A stretch of 64,000 bases of DNA from JAPPLB01 sp965206655 (GCA_965206655.1 CBDBKC010000028.1:1-64000); one strand, 5' to 3'. Counted from the first letter of the stretch, positions 25,423-35,630 are shown. The notes: generated from the sequence alone by a model not told the origin. Numbers and translations: made by a program.

Positions 25423-27215
25423 GTGATCGGTCAAACCATCAGCCACTACAAGATCACCGAGAAGCTCGGTGAAGGCGGGATGGGTGTCGTCTACAAGGCT
25501 GAGGACACCAAACTCGAACGCACCGTCGCGCTGAAGTTCCTCGCGGCGCACCTGCTCAACGACGAAGAGGCCAAGGCGCGGTTCCAGCGCGAGGCCAGGG
25601 CAGCAGCGGGTTTGCATCATCCCAACATCTGCCCGGTCTATGAGATCGATGAGGCCGAGGGGAAGACATTCCTCTCGATGGCCTTCATCGAAGGGGAGTC
25701 ACTCGAAGCCCGCATCGAACAAGGGCCACTTCCCCTCAAGGATGCCCTGGAGATCGGTCGACAAGTCGCCGAAGGCTTGGAAGCAGCGCATGAGAAGGGC
25801 GTCGTGCATCGCGACGTCAAGCCGGCGCACGTGATGGTAGACGCCAAGGGCCGGGCCACGATCATGGACTTCGGCCTGGCACACCTAACGGAAGCCTCCC
25901 GGCTCACAAAGACCGATCAGACGATGGGCACGGTTGCTTACATGTCGCCGGAACAGGCGCAAGGCATGGAGGTGGACAATCGGTCGGATATCTGGGCCCT
26001 GGGCGTCGTGCTCTACGAGATGGTGCGAGGGCAGCGGCCGTTTCAAGGTGAGTACGATCAAGCGCTGCTTTTCGAGATCGTTCACCAGGAACCGGAGCCG
26101 CTGACGGGCGTGCGTGCCGGCGTACCGATGGAATTGGAGTTCGCTGTAGCCAAGTGCCTGGCAAAGGACGCACAAGATCGCTATGGTCATGCTGACGAGA
26201 TCGCGAAGGACTTGCGCACTCTGGGGGAGAAACTGAAATCCGGCCGATCGACGATACTCCATACGGGGATCGTAGCCGGGCCTCCCGCCGGTTCAACGCC
26301 GCTCTCAGGCCAAGTCGGGAGCGCCTCGCCACCGCATCCGCTGGTCAAGTATCGCGTCATCGAAGACGCGCAGGAGAGCGGTGACGCCGTCCGCTACGTT
26401 GCCGAGGACACGGAGCTGCGCCGGTCGGTCGCCATCCGGGTATTGCCGCAGTCATCCGAGCAGCAGATCGAGCGCCAGCAGCGGCGGAAGCAGACTATCG
26501 CCTTTGGCGTGGGGGCGCTGGGCCTGCTTCTCGGTGTGGTCATCGCCCTGTTCGCGTGGCTCGCGCCGGTGCCTGAGACCGACGCTCCCCTTCGCCGCTT
26601 CACGATTACGCCTCCCGTACCTCTCTTGACCTTCAGGCCAGGATCGGGACTCAACAGTGAAAACTTCGTCGCCATCTCACCGAACGCGAAGCATATCGCG
26701 TTTATCGAGGACGGTGACGAACGAAGGCTGTGGATCCAGGACCTGGACCAAGTGGAGCCTCGCGTGATCGAGAGCACGGCGGGCGCGATCAATCCGTTCT
26801 GGTCGCCGGACAGCGCCTATGTAGGCTTTGCCGCGGGCGGAGACGTCAAGAAGGTCTCGGTGCGAGGTGGCCTGGCGAGCCGCGTTTGTGAGCTGCCAGG
26901 CAGCCATTTTCACGGTGGGGCCTGGAGTCCTGATGGCGAGGTGATTGTCTTCAGTTCTGGAGATCTGTTGCAGTCCCATAACCTCTATCAGGTTCCCGCT
27001 CGCGGAGGCACGGCTACCGTTCTGCTTTCGCCGGATGAGCTGGCAGACCTTTCAACCGGGCCGAACCAGTTTCCGGCCTGGGCGCATTTCCTGCCCGCGG
27101 AGGCGGGGCCGCGTGTGCTCCTGCTTAGTTTCGGTCTCCTCGACGAGGTGACCATTTTGGTGCAGGACCTAACGAACGGCAATAGAAAGCTCCTGGGGCC
27201 CGGTTGTTTTCCGAT

Positions 27216-28535
27216 CACTACTGTCCGGTTAGAAGTCGAATAGAATCAGCTGGTTGGGGTGATCGAGTAAGTTTTCATGGGAGTCTGATGGCTGCAAGGC
27301 CTGTAAAATGGGCGTTTTCTCAAATAGGGTAACGCTGAGAATCTGTAGGATTTGGTAGAGACTCGCCTCCAGGCCCAACCTCTTCCGCACGATCGCCACC
27401 AGCACGTACACCGAGACGGCGATCCAAATCTGGGTCTTCACGGCGTTCTCGCTGGCGCCGTAGAACTTCTTGATCCGCAAGTGCTGCTTGACCCACTTGA
27501 AGAACAGCTCCACCTGCCAGCGCGAACGGTAGATCTCGGCGATGGTCAGTGCCGGGAGCGCGAAGTTGTTGGTCAGGAACTTCAGCCGCTTGTTCGTCGC
27601 GGCGTCGACGTAGCTGACGCGCCTCAACGGGTCCGGATAGACTTTGGCCGATTCGATGGCAGTCAGTATGACGGTCTGATCCGAGCGCACGCCCGTAGAT
27701 TTGTCGACGGGATGCGAGTAGCGCCGTTGGAGCAAGATGTTCTTCTTGGTTCGCACGACGAAGAACGACGAGCAGAGGGTGAACACGAAGAGGCGTTCGA
27801 AATCCACGTAGGCCCGATCCATAACGTAGAAGGCGCCGGGCTCGGGTAGGAACTCGTCGAGGATGTTGACGTCGTGCGTTTTGCCGTCGGTAATGCGGAT
27901 AAACGTGGGGATGTTACCGTGCAGGTCCAACAGCGTGTGCATCTTCACGGCGGCCTTGCGCCGGCGGAACTTGGCCCACGGGAACAGCGAGAGGCACAGG
28001 TCGATGGTGGTCGAGTCCAGAGCGTAGAGACTTTGATTGAGATCCACGCCGATCGGATCGCGGGCATACAAGGGCCGCGCGATGCGAATCAAGGCCTGAG
28101 CGAAATCGGCATAGATCCGCCAGTCGCGCGACTCGTTAGCGTCGGCCAGTGTCGAGCGCGCGACGTTGCCGCGGAATCCCATGTGGTAGAGCTTGCCGCC
28201 AAGCGAACGCAGGCACGCTTCGATATCGCGGAGGCTTTCGCGGTAGGTCAACTGGGCGAAGGACATCGAGAGGAACTGATCCCAGCAGGAGAAGCTGCGC
28301 GAGCTCCGGTCGCCATCGTAGCGGGCCACACAGCGCCGGAACTCGCGATCCGGAAGAAAGCTGATCAACTGCGCGAATACGGTGCGGCCCAGATTCATGA
28401 GCCATTGTCGGCTCAGGACGGATGACGCTCAAACGGCGCACCGCCGCTCAAATCGCGGCAAGAAAAAACAACACCTAACCCACTTTTCTACAACCAGTTG
28501 CAGGCCGCCCACCGCTTATCAGCCGGACAGTAGTG
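27216..28535 (-). mobile_element. IS4-family insertion sequence, copy B
   Basis: Same 1320-bp element as at 1161, with target duplication TTTTCCGAT (27207-27215, 28536-28544). It lies antisense inside the kinase gene. One substitution was seen against the other copies (T at 28305). Confidence 0.97.
27229..28398 (-). CDS. IS4-family transposase (copy B, G32S variant)
   Basis: 389 aa, catalytic D128, D194 and E297 intact. Differs from the other three copies by serine instead of glycine at residue 32 (DRSSRSF), outside the catalytic core. This is the only divergence noted among the four, indicating very recent spread. Confidence 0.96.
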   Translation of the reverse strand: MNLGRTVFAQLISFLPDREFRRCVARYDGDRSSRSFSCWDQFLSMSFAQLTYRESLRDIEACLRSLGGKLYHMGFRGNVARSTLADANESRDWRIYADFAQALIRIARPLYARDPIGVDLNQSLYALDSTTIDLCLSLFPWAKFRRRKAAVKMHTLLDLHGNIPTFIRITDGKTHDVNILDEFLPEPGAFYVMDRAYVDFERLFVFTLCSSFFVVRTKKNILLQRRYSHPVDKSTGVRSDQTVILTAIESAKVYPDPLRRVSYVDAATNKRLKFLTNNFALPALTIAEIYRSRWQVELFFKWVKQHLRIKKFYGASENAVKTQIWIAVSVYVLVAIVRKRLGLEASLYQILQILSVTLFEKTPILQALQPSDSHENLLDHPNQLILFDF

Positions 28536-29634
28536 TTTTCCGATCTACTCCCGCAGTGGTCATCTCTTGTACCAAACAACTACACGGAGCAACGACCTTT
28601 GGGCGCTACCCTTCTCTCTTGAGACGTTGCGAGCCACAGCAGAGGCGTTTCCTGTTTCGGTGAACAGCCGAGACGCCAGTGTGGCGCAGGATGGCACGCT
28701 GGTCTACGTCGAGGTCTCCGAATCCTCGAGCATAAGGCAACTAGCGTGGTTCGATCGAGAGGGTAATAAAGTTGAGGAGATCGGTCAACCGCGGGAGGGC
28801 ATTCGGTTTCCGGCACTCTCCCCCGATGGCGGGAGGGTCGCGGTTACGGAAGCCTCGGTAGGTGACGTGTGGGTCGAGGATCTCGTCCGAGGCACAAGAA
28901 CACGCGTTACCAACTCCTCGGGATCGGACTTTCGCCCCGTGTGGTCGCCAGAAGGTGACCAAGTGGCCTACACGTCTCTACGGTCGGGTAACTTTGACAC
29001 CTATCTCCGGCAAGCGGATGGCGGCGGACAGGAGGAAGAGATAGCGGTCAACCCCCATAACGAGTGGCTCTCAGACTGGTCACGGGATGGGAAGTATCTT
29101 TTGGGCTCTCACTCGCCCGAAGCAGAGACAGGACGTGATCTGTGGTACTTCGAACGGACCGAGGGCAACGACAGTTCGAAGCCCCGTCCGTTCTTGCAGG
29201 AGCCCGCCACACAGAGTTCGCCGATACTGTCGCCAAACGGCCGTTATGTGGCCTACCTTTCGAACGAATCCGGTCAGAGGGAGGTCTATGTATTGCCGTT
29301 TCCTGAGGGTGGCCGTAAGGTGACGGTATCCACCAACGGTGGGACACAGATACGCTGGAGGAGGGACGGACAAGAGCTCTTCTACGTCCAAGACGGCACG
29401 CTGATGGCGGTTTCGTTGTCAACCGAAGGGGAGTTCTCGGCCGGCTCTCCCGAACCCCTTTTCGCGCATTCCCGACTGAAATCACAGGCGCGTACTCCGC
29501 AGTATGATGTCTCGCTCGATGGTCAAAGATTCATTCTGCCGGGGACGGTCGGTGGAGACCCTGGGGAAGCGGCCGGGCCCAGGATCCGTGTCGTCGAGAA
29601 CTGGTACGAAGAGTTCCGCGACCGCGAGAACTAA

Positions 29635-30094
29635 GGCTCTAACTTATAGACAGCGAACGACATAGTGCCCCTTTTGCGCATTACTGTCGCGAAATCAGAG
29701 TGTTGTACCGCTGGCGCCGGAAGCAGAGACGCCCGACCCCACGCTGAAGTAAGCGCTTGCGGTACAACGATTTGAAGGAAGTGACCCCGATTTGGCAGGG
29801 CAATTGCTCTATGGGGTTTGTATCAGACTTGTGTTGCCCAATGGGGTATTGGTGCTGCGCGGAAGCAGATCGGTGACGTCGTCGCTACCCCTAGGTTGAT
29901 CGAGTGGCATCGCAGTTGCCTTGCCAAATCCTACCACGCGAAGCGTCTGTCGCAAAGCGACTTCGTTCAAATCCGGATCGCACTCGGAATCAGCCAAGTG
30001 AGCCTGCTCTGAACGCCCGTGGTGTGCGCCAAAACCGCCTACCTCAGGAAAACTTGCACCCCAAGCTATCCTAAGAACAGACGAGCAGACCAGC
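29635..30094. other. Intergenic stretch with a 10-bp inverted repeat
   Basis: No convincing gene. GTTGTACCGC (29702-29711) and GCGGTACAAC (29759-29768) form a perfect 10-bp stem enclosing 47 nt, 67 bp after the kinase stop; it may mark the transcript end. A 64-codon open frame at 29818-30012 shows no recognisable family. Confidence 0.4.
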
Positions 30095-30151
30095 GGGGAC
30101 TACCCGCCGCACCAAGGACCCAAGGTCCCAGCGGCAGGAGTCCCCGTTTTT
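30095..30151 (+). terminator. Intrinsic terminator with three-part stem and T-rich tail
   Basis: GGGGACT (30095-30101) pairs with AGTCCCC (30139-30145), inside it GCCGC with GCGGC, and inside that GGACC with GGTCC. GTTTTTGCGTTTTG follows directly. It is the best intrinsic terminator in the window, yet the nearest upstream gene on this strand ends 460 bp earlier, so it may end an unannotated short transcript. Confidence 0.6.
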
Positions 30152-30172
30152 GCGTTTTGAGCACCCGTACTT

Positions 30173-30476
30173 TCCGTCTGCTCAACCAAGCAACAGAGCG
30201 GCGGGTGTAAAACCCGGCGGCCCGCGCCGAAAGGCGCGGAAATCTCCGCCCAGCAATAGCCGTCCGACAACTTCGGTCCCAGCAACGACCGGCTCGCAAG
30301 CCCGTCCAAAGGAGCACAAAACGTCACTCGGTGACTGCCACCGATGCACAAACCGTCCGGCCAAGCAACAGAGCGCCCGATGTAAATCGGGCGACCCGCG
30401 CCGTAAGGCGCGGAACTCAATCACAAACCGTCCGACAACCTCGGACCACTAGTGACCGGCACTCATGCCGGTCTGA
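30173..30476. repeat. Hairpin-array repeat, copy 2
   Basis: Same array as 24748-25057, with the two CAAGCAACAGAGC units now closer together (the intervening segment absent) and a further stem GACCGGC/GCCGGTC at about 30454-30473. One stem base differs (AGCCCGTC instead of AGCCGGTC). No open frame of interest. Confidence 0.8.
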
Positions 30477-30714
30477 AAAGAATTCCCAGTCATGACACAA
30501 CGAAACATTTCCCCAGAAAAAATCCACTCGCCAACCGAACCCCGAACGCAAGTGAGGGGCTCTGAACCCGACCTGGACCCTCCGAACCGCTGACCAAAAG
30601 AAACAACCAAGGCATCCCGCCCCCGAAAGGAGACACCGAGAACAAAAAATACGAAACAAACCCCACCAACCCGCCAAACACCGCGCACCCCACCCGCGCT
30701 CAATCGAAACCGAG
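30477..30714. other. A-rich intergenic stretch
   Basis: About 240 bp between the hairpin array and the MITE, with lower coding character and no structure I can define beyond short A-runs. Confidence 0.35.
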
Positions 30715-30913
30715 AAACCGGGACAGCCTCAATCGCCGAGCAGACGGAGGGGGCGATCTGCTCAAGGGGTTGAAGATACGGTCCTTACGTGATTACACCC
30801 GCTCGGGTGGCGATGGGCCGATCAGCGGTCGTTTCGGTGTAAGTCATTGCAAACATCAAGTTGTGATGACTGCCAGCTCGTTCTCAAGACTGTAATTGAG
30901 GCTGTCCCGGTTT
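30715..30913. mobile_element. MITE family B (199 bp, 19-bp perfect terminal inverted repeats)
   Basis: AAACCGGGACAGCCTCAAT (30715-30733) is perfectly complementary to 30895-30913. There is no coding capacity inside. The end sequence (GAGGCTGTCCC on the other strand) is like that of several transposase-bearing IS groups, but no parent element is present in the window. No target duplication could be recognised. The right end runs into a T6 stretch. Confidence 0.65.
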
Positions 30914-30987
30914 TTTGTGCATCAAGGCCCGACAACGCTTGGTGGTTGAACGTCGTCGATCGAGAAAATCGGGCGTGATCGGTCGGA

Positions 30988-31275
30988 CTAGTCCTCTATA
31001 CAAAGACACCTGCCATCTGGCGGGAATGATGCCGGGAATGGCGATGTAAAGTTATCGGCATTGCCAAAGCGACCGTCGTCCGTGCAGTCACCGTGCAACT
31101 CGATGTGTTTTACGACGCTTTGGCCGTTATTCGATACGACGATAAGCTGACCAACGTCGCCGTTGCCGAAGTGGCAAATCTCAACGGCGTCTTTGTCCGC
31201 GTGCGCGCTCGGAGTGAAGCCGACGATCGCGATCGCTAGGACGAGCAAGAATGTCAGAACAAAATACCTTTTCAT
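30988..31275 (-). CDS. Small secreted protein with CHFGNG...HGDC motif
   Basis: A 95-aa protein with a clear signal peptide (MKRYFVLTFLLVLAIAIVGF to AHA). The mature part is DKDAVEICHFGNGDVGQLIVV, then VVKHIELHGDCTDD, and a C-terminal CLCIED. The CHxxG and HxxHGD pattern matches small exported domains seen in many environmental bacteria; the Cys/His arrangement suggests metal binding. A good AGGAGG-like site (TGGAGGAAAC) precedes the ATG. Function unknown. Confidence 0.75.
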   Translation of the reverse strand: MKRYFVLTFLLVLAIAIVGFTPSAHADKDAVEICHFGNGDVGQLIVVSNNGQSVVKHIELHGDCTDDGRFGNADNFTSPFPASFPPDGRCLCIED

Positions 31276-31809
31276 GTTTCCTCCAGTACGCTGGTGTGGC
31301 CCGACAAGTAGGAGTATTCGGCAACCGACTCCTGTCAGAGTAAGGCTGTCTTTTCGAAAGCTGCATAAGCATGGTGTAAGATCTGCTGTTTGTCAACGGA
31401 CTTTGGTACTGGTAGTTCTATGGTTTCGACGCAAGATAACGAGTGTGTTGTGGCTAGATCATGGGGGGATGCACAAGAAGCCGCACAGACCGCCCTCGAT
31501 CTTCGTTCGAAGACGCCTGGCGTTACTTGCGGAGCCGGCTTAGCTGGGTGATTGCTCAACGCAGGCTGACGCCCGCGGCTCGGAACGCAGGCTGACGTCG
31601 CGGCTCGGAGTGTAGGTGGCGGCTTTGCCGGCTTTGGGGGAGGCTCCGTGGCTAAGTGGGAGCTAGCACCGCTTCCTTTGGGCGCGGCTCGGCTTGGGGA
31701 TTCGTGCTGCGTCGGGGGGTGTGCATCTGATGGGGGTCTGAGGCGGCTGGCTATAATCATCCTCAACGGCTGCTTGCCTAGCCTGGGTTCTTCGGGCGGA
31801 GTGGATTCT
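31276..31809. other. Divergent intergenic region
   Basis: About 530 bp. A 43-codon open frame (31420-31551) ends in a low-complexity tail and lacks support. A direct duplication of about 25 bp with core AACGCAGGCTGACG lies at 31559-31608. No clear promoter was identified for the dehydrogenase gene. Confidence 0.4.
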
Positions 31810-34065
31810 ATGAAATTGGGAATGAGCGGGTGGTTGGCTCTCGGTGTGTGCGTCGCCATCTTGGTGGGTATTGGCTGCTCGTTTTTGGGTGGACCGGCGG
31901 AAGCGTTCAGCACGGAGGAACGGATTCTGTGGACGACGTCGAAGATTCATGGGACGCCGGAACCGCCGAGTCCTTACCGGCCGGAAGTGGCTTTCCCAAA
32001 CGTACAGTTCTATGAGCCGATCACGATCGCGAATGTTCCCGGGGAGAACAAGCTGATCGTGGGCGAGCGGTTCGGAAAGGTGTATTCGTTCACGCCGCAA
32101 CGTGATGCGGATGACAAGGAGTTGATGATTGATCTGAAGCGCGTGTTGTATGGGATCGCGCTGCATCCGCGGTTTGAAGAGAATGGCTACGTCTATATGG
32201 TGACGGTGCCCGAGATGGGGACCGATCTGCCGAAGGGGAGTAAGTTGCTGCGCTTTAAAGCGGAGACCGAGGCGCCGTATCGCGTTGATGCGAAGTCAGA
32301 GAAGGTTTTGTTGGAGTGGCGCTCGGGCGGGCACAACGGGGGCTGTTTGCGGTTCGGTCCGGATGGGTATCTCTATGTCGTGACGGGCGATGCCAGCGGC
32401 ATTGCGGATGAGTGGATCACAGGGCAGGATATTAGTGACCTGCCGGCGTCGCTGTTACGGATCGATGTTGACAAGAGTTCCGGGGGCAAGGGGTATTCGG
32501 TCCCCGCGGATAACCCGTTTGTTGGCAGGCGCAATGTGCGGCCGGAAATCTGGGCCTACGGGCTGCGGCAGCTTTGGAAGTTCAGCTTCGACCGCGAATC
32601 GGGGCGGATGTGGGGCGGTGAGATCGGCCAGGATTTGTGGGAGTCGGTGTACATCATCGAGAAGGGCGGTAATTACGGCTGGAGCGTCCGTGAGGGGCGG
32701 CATCCGTTTCGTCCGGAGCGTCCGAAGGGGCCGACGGATTTCGTCGACCCGGTTGTGGACCACAGCCATACGGACTTTCGTTCGGTCACGGGCGGGTATG
32801 TCTACTACGGTGATGCGCTGCCGGAGTTGAAGGGCGCGTACATCTATGGCGATTACGATACGGGGCGGCTGTGGATGCTGCGTTATGACGGCGAGAAGGT
32901 GACGGAGCAGAAAGAGTTGATGGACACGCAGTTCCGGATCATTGAGTTTGCGCAAACGGATGACGGTGAGGTGTTCTTCGCGGATTTTGTGAGCGGGAAT
33001 ATCTATCGGCCCGTCCCGGCGCCTCCGCCGGATAGCGATGCGCCTGCGTTTCCGCGGCGGCTGAGTGAAACGGGGCTTTTTACGTCCACGGCGGATATGA
33101 CAACGGCGCCGGGATTGATTCCATACACGGTGAATTCCCCGTTGTGGTCGGATGGCGCGTTGAAGGAGCGCTATCTGGCGTTGCCGGGAGATTCGAAGAT
33201 CAAGTACAACACGCTGACGTATCCTCAGCCCGCGCCGGGCGCACCCGCGGGGTGGCAGTTTCCCGACGGAGCGGTGGCGGTGAAGACGTTCTCGATAGAG
33301 ATGGAGGTCGGGAATCCTGAGAGCGTGCGGCGACTCGAGACGCGCTTGCTGGTTCACGAAAAGATTCCGGGGACGGATGAGTACGGCGAAGAGTTGTGGC
33401 ACGGGTGTACGTACATTTGGAATGACGAGCAGAGGGATGCGGTGCTGGCGGAGGCGAAGGGGCTCGACCGCGAGTTGACAATCAAGGACGCGTCAGCGCC
33501 GGGCGGTGAGCGAAAGCAGATGTGGCGGTTCCCGAGCCGGGCCGAGTGTACGTTGTGCCATACGATGCCGGCGAAGTATCTTTTGGGAATCAATACGCGG
33601 CAACTGAATCGCGATTACCAGTATGGGGAGGTGACAGTGAACCAGCTTGCCGTTTTCCAGAAACTTGGATTGTTTGTGAAGCCGCTGCCTGACGAACCCG
33701 AAAACCTGCCGCGCGTTCACGATCCCTCCGATACGAGCGCGCCGCTGGATCTAAGAGCGCGTGCGTACCTGGACGCGAACTGTGCGCACTGCCATCGCAA
33801 GTGGGGGGGCGGGAACGCGGAGTTTCAGTTCGTTACGGATCTGCCCGTGGATGAGTTAGGGATCGTGAACGCGGCGCTACAACATGGGGAGTTTGAGCTG
33901 GACGATCCGCATGTGCTAACACCGGGTGCGCCTGAGCGGTCGATGATGTTGCACCGGATGCGGATACTGGGGCTGGGACGGATGCCGCATATTGCTTCCG
34001 GCGTCGTAGACGAACAGGGAGTCCGGCTGATTGAGGAGTGGATCGCGCAGTTGCCCGCGAATTAG
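31810..34065 (+). CDS. PQQ-type sugar dehydrogenase fused to diheme cytochrome c domain
   Basis: A 751-aa exported protein beginning MKLGMSGWLALGVCVAILVGIGC (signal, possibly lipoprotein). Residues of about 50-400 are a soluble glucose/sorbosone dehydrogenase beta-propeller (GERFGKVYSF, GGHNGGCLRFGPDGYLYV, RPEIWAYGLRQLWKFSFD, GGNYGWSVREG). The C-terminal part resembles the SO2930 family of diheme cytochromes, with two CxxCH sites, CTLCH and CAHCH. Together they would oxidise a sugar or alcohol in the periplasm and pass electrons through haem to the respiratory chain. The ATG is chosen for its signal peptide; the frame is open a further 54 codons upstream. Confidence 0.9.
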   Translation: MKLGMSGWLALGVCVAILVGIGCSFLGGPAEAFSTEERILWTTSKIHGTPEPPSPYRPEVAFPNVQFYEPITIANVPGENKLIVGERFGKVYSFTPQRDADDKELMIDLKRVLYGIALHPRFEENGYVYMVTVPEMGTDLPKGSKLLRFKAETEAPYRVDAKSEKVLLEWRSGGHNGGCLRFGPDGYLYVVTGDASGIADEWITGQDISDLPASLLRIDVDKSSGGKGYSVPADNPFVGRRNVRPEIWAYGLRQLWKFSFDRESGRMWGGEIGQDLWESVYIIEKGGNYGWSVREGRHPFRPERPKGPTDFVDPVVDHSHTDFRSVTGGYVYYGDALPELKGAYIYGDYDTGRLWMLRYDGEKVTEQKELMDTQFRIIEFAQTDDGEVFFADFVSGNIYRPVPAPPPDSDAPAFPRRLSETGLFTSTADMTTAPGLIPYTVNSPLWSDGALKERYLALPGDSKIKYNTLTYPQPAPGAPAGWQFPDGAVAVKTFSIEMEVGNPESVRRLETRLLVHEKIPGTDEYGEELWHGCTYIWNDEQRDAVLAEAKGLDRELTIKDASAPGGERKQMWRFPSRAECTLCHTMPAKYLLGINTRQLNRDYQYGEVTVNQLAVFQKLGLFVKPLPDEPENLPRVHDPSDTSAPLDLRARAYLDANCAHCHRKWGGGNAEFQFVTDLPVDELGIVNAALQHGEFELDDPHVLTPGAPERSMMLHRMRILGLGRMPHIASGVVDEQGVRLIEEWIAQLPAN

Positions 34066-34310
34066 TTTGGCTTGTCCGCTCCGGCGCTAGGGGTTCTCAG
34101 TCGGCGCTTCTTCGGCGGGCGGCTCTTCAGGCGCCAGCTCGGGCAAATCGCATCCCTCGACCAAACGGTTGACCGCCTCTTCGACCCCTCGCAAATCGAA
34201 CGCTGTGACGATCTCGTCGGAACCCCGAGGCGTATAGCCGAACAGCATTCGCTCGTGCCCGAGCATCTCTTTGAGTGTTGATGCGGGCTTATCAAGGAAC
34301 AATGCGTCTT

Positions 34311-35630
34311 CACTACTGTCCGGTTAGAAGTCGAATAGAATCAGCTGGTTGGGGTGATCGAGTAAGTTTTCATGGGAGTCTGATGGCTGCAAGGCCTGTA
34401 AAATGGGCGTTTTCTCAAATAGGGTAACGCTGAGAATCTGTAGGATTTGGTAGAGACTCGCCTCCAGGCCCAACCTCTTCCGCACGATCGCCACCAGCAC
34501 GTACACCGAGACGGCGATCCAAATCTGGGTCTTCACGGCGTTCTCGCTGGCGCCGTAGAACTTCTTGATCCGCAAGTGCTGCTTGACCCACTTGAAGAAC
34601 AGCTCCACCTGCCAGCGCGAACGGTAGATCTCGGCGATGGTCAGTGCCGGGAGCGCGAAGTTGTTGGTCAGGAACTTCAGCCGCTTGTTCGTCGCGGCGT
34701 CGACGTAGCTGACGCGCCTCAACGGGTCCGGATAGACTTTGGCCGATTCGATGGCAGTCAGTATGACGGTCTGATCCGAGCGCACGCCCGTAGATTTGTC
34801 GACGGGATGCGAGTAGCGCCGTTGGAGCAAGATGTTCTTCTTGGTTCGCACGACGAAGAACGACGAGCAGAGGGTGAACACGAAGAGGCGTTCGAAATCC
34901 ACGTAGGCCCGATCCATAACGTAGAAGGCGCCGGGCTCGGGTAGGAACTCGTCGAGGATGTTGACGTCGTGCGTTTTGCCGTCGGTAATGCGGATAAACG
35001 TGGGGATGTTACCGTGCAGGTCCAACAGCGTGTGCATCTTCACGGCGGCCTTGCGCCGGCGGAACTTGGCCCACGGGAACAGCGAGAGGCACAGGTCGAT
35101 GGTGGTCGAGTCCAGAGCGTAGAGACTTTGATTGAGATCCACGCCGATCGGATCGCGGGCATACAAGGGCCGCGCGATGCGAATCAAGGCCTGAGCGAAA
35201 TCGGCATAGATCCGCCAGTCGCGCGACTCGTTAGCGTCGGCCAGTGTCGAGCGCGCGACGTTGCCGCGGAATCCCATGTGGTAGAGCTTGCCGCCAAGCG
35301 AACGCAGGCACGCTTCGATATCGCGGAGGCTTTCGCGGTAGGTCAACTGGGCGAAGGACATCGAGAGGAACTGATCCCAGCAGGAGAAGCTGCGCGAGCC
35401 CCGGTCGCCATCGTAGCGGGCCACACAGCGCCGGAACTCGCGATCCGGAAGAAAGCTGATCAACTGCGCGAATACGGTGCGGCCCAGATTCATGAGCCAT
35501 TGTCGGCTCAGGACGGATGACGCTCAAACGGCGCACCGCCGCTCAAATCGCGGCAAGAAAAAACAACACCTAACCCACTTTTCTACAACCAGTTGCAGGC
35601 CGCCCACCGCTTATCAGCCGGACAGTAGTG
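34311..35630 (-). mobile_element. IS4-family insertion sequence, copy C
   Basis: 1320 bp with target duplication ATGCGTCTT (34302-34310, 35631-35639). Inserted in the same orientation as the host zinc-ribbon gene. Confidence 0.97.
34324..35493 (-). CDS. IS4-family transposase (copy C)
   Basis: 389 aa, same protein as copies A and D, all catalytic residues present. Because it is co-directional with the host gene, read-through from it could reach the 3' remnant of the zinc-ribbon gene. Confidence 0.96.
   Translation of the reverse strand: MNLGRTVFAQLISFLPDREFRRCVARYDGDRGSRSFSCWDQFLSMSFAQLTYRESLRDIEACLRSLGGKLYHMGFRGNVARSTLADANESRDWRIYADFAQALIRIARPLYARDPIGVDLNQSLYALDSTTIDLCLSLFPWAKFRRRKAAVKMHTLLDLHGNIPTFIRITDGKTHDVNILDEFLPEPGAFYVMDRAYVDFERLFVFTLCSSFFVVRTKKNILLQRRYSHPVDKSTGVRSDQTVILTAIESAKVYPDPLRRVSYVDAATNKRLKFLTNNFALPALTIAEIYRSRWQVELFFKWVKQHLRIKKFYGASENAVKTQIWIAVSVYVLVAIVRKRLGLEASLYQILQILSVTLFEKTPILQALQPSDSHENLLDHPNQLILFDF

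Larger units (their letters stand above)
25423..29634 (+). pseudogene. Membrane Ser/Thr kinase with TolB/PD40-like propeller, split by IS4 copy B
   Basis: Restoring the gene by removing 1329 bp (27207-28535) gives one frame of 960 codons. Residues 8-270 are a Hanks-type kinase: glycine loop GEGGMGVVY, K38 (VALKF), HRD 129-131, DFG 149-151, APE-like MSPEQ. The catalytic-loop asparagine is replaced by H136 (HRDVKPAHVMV). A single membrane segment (about 360-382, GALGLLLGVVIALFAWL) leads to an extracytoplasmic propeller of WD40/PD40-type repeats (e.g. FWSPDSAYVGFAA, ALSPDGGRVAVTE, PVWSPEGDQVAY). This domain order is frequent in Acidobacteriota. As it stands the first half ends 10 codons into the IS (606 codons), keeping the kinase and membrane parts. 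Confidence 0.93.

Noticed and set aside
29702..29768. Integron attC-like site
   Set aside because: The stem has GTT on the left and AAC on the right, opposite to the RYYYAAC...GTTRRRY order of attC, and no integrase or cassette genes are near.
29818..30012. 64-codon frame after the kinase gene
   Set aside because: No domain, no ribosome binding site and atypical composition; kept only as unassigned intergenic sequence.
24748..30476. CRISPR array suspected from repeated CAAGCAACAGAGC units
   Set aside because: Units are few, irregularly spaced and separated by hairpins rather than unique spacers, with no cas genes.
31420..31551. 43-codon frame in the divergent region before the dehydrogenase gene
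   Set aside because: No homology recognised and no Shine-Dalgarno; probably chance.
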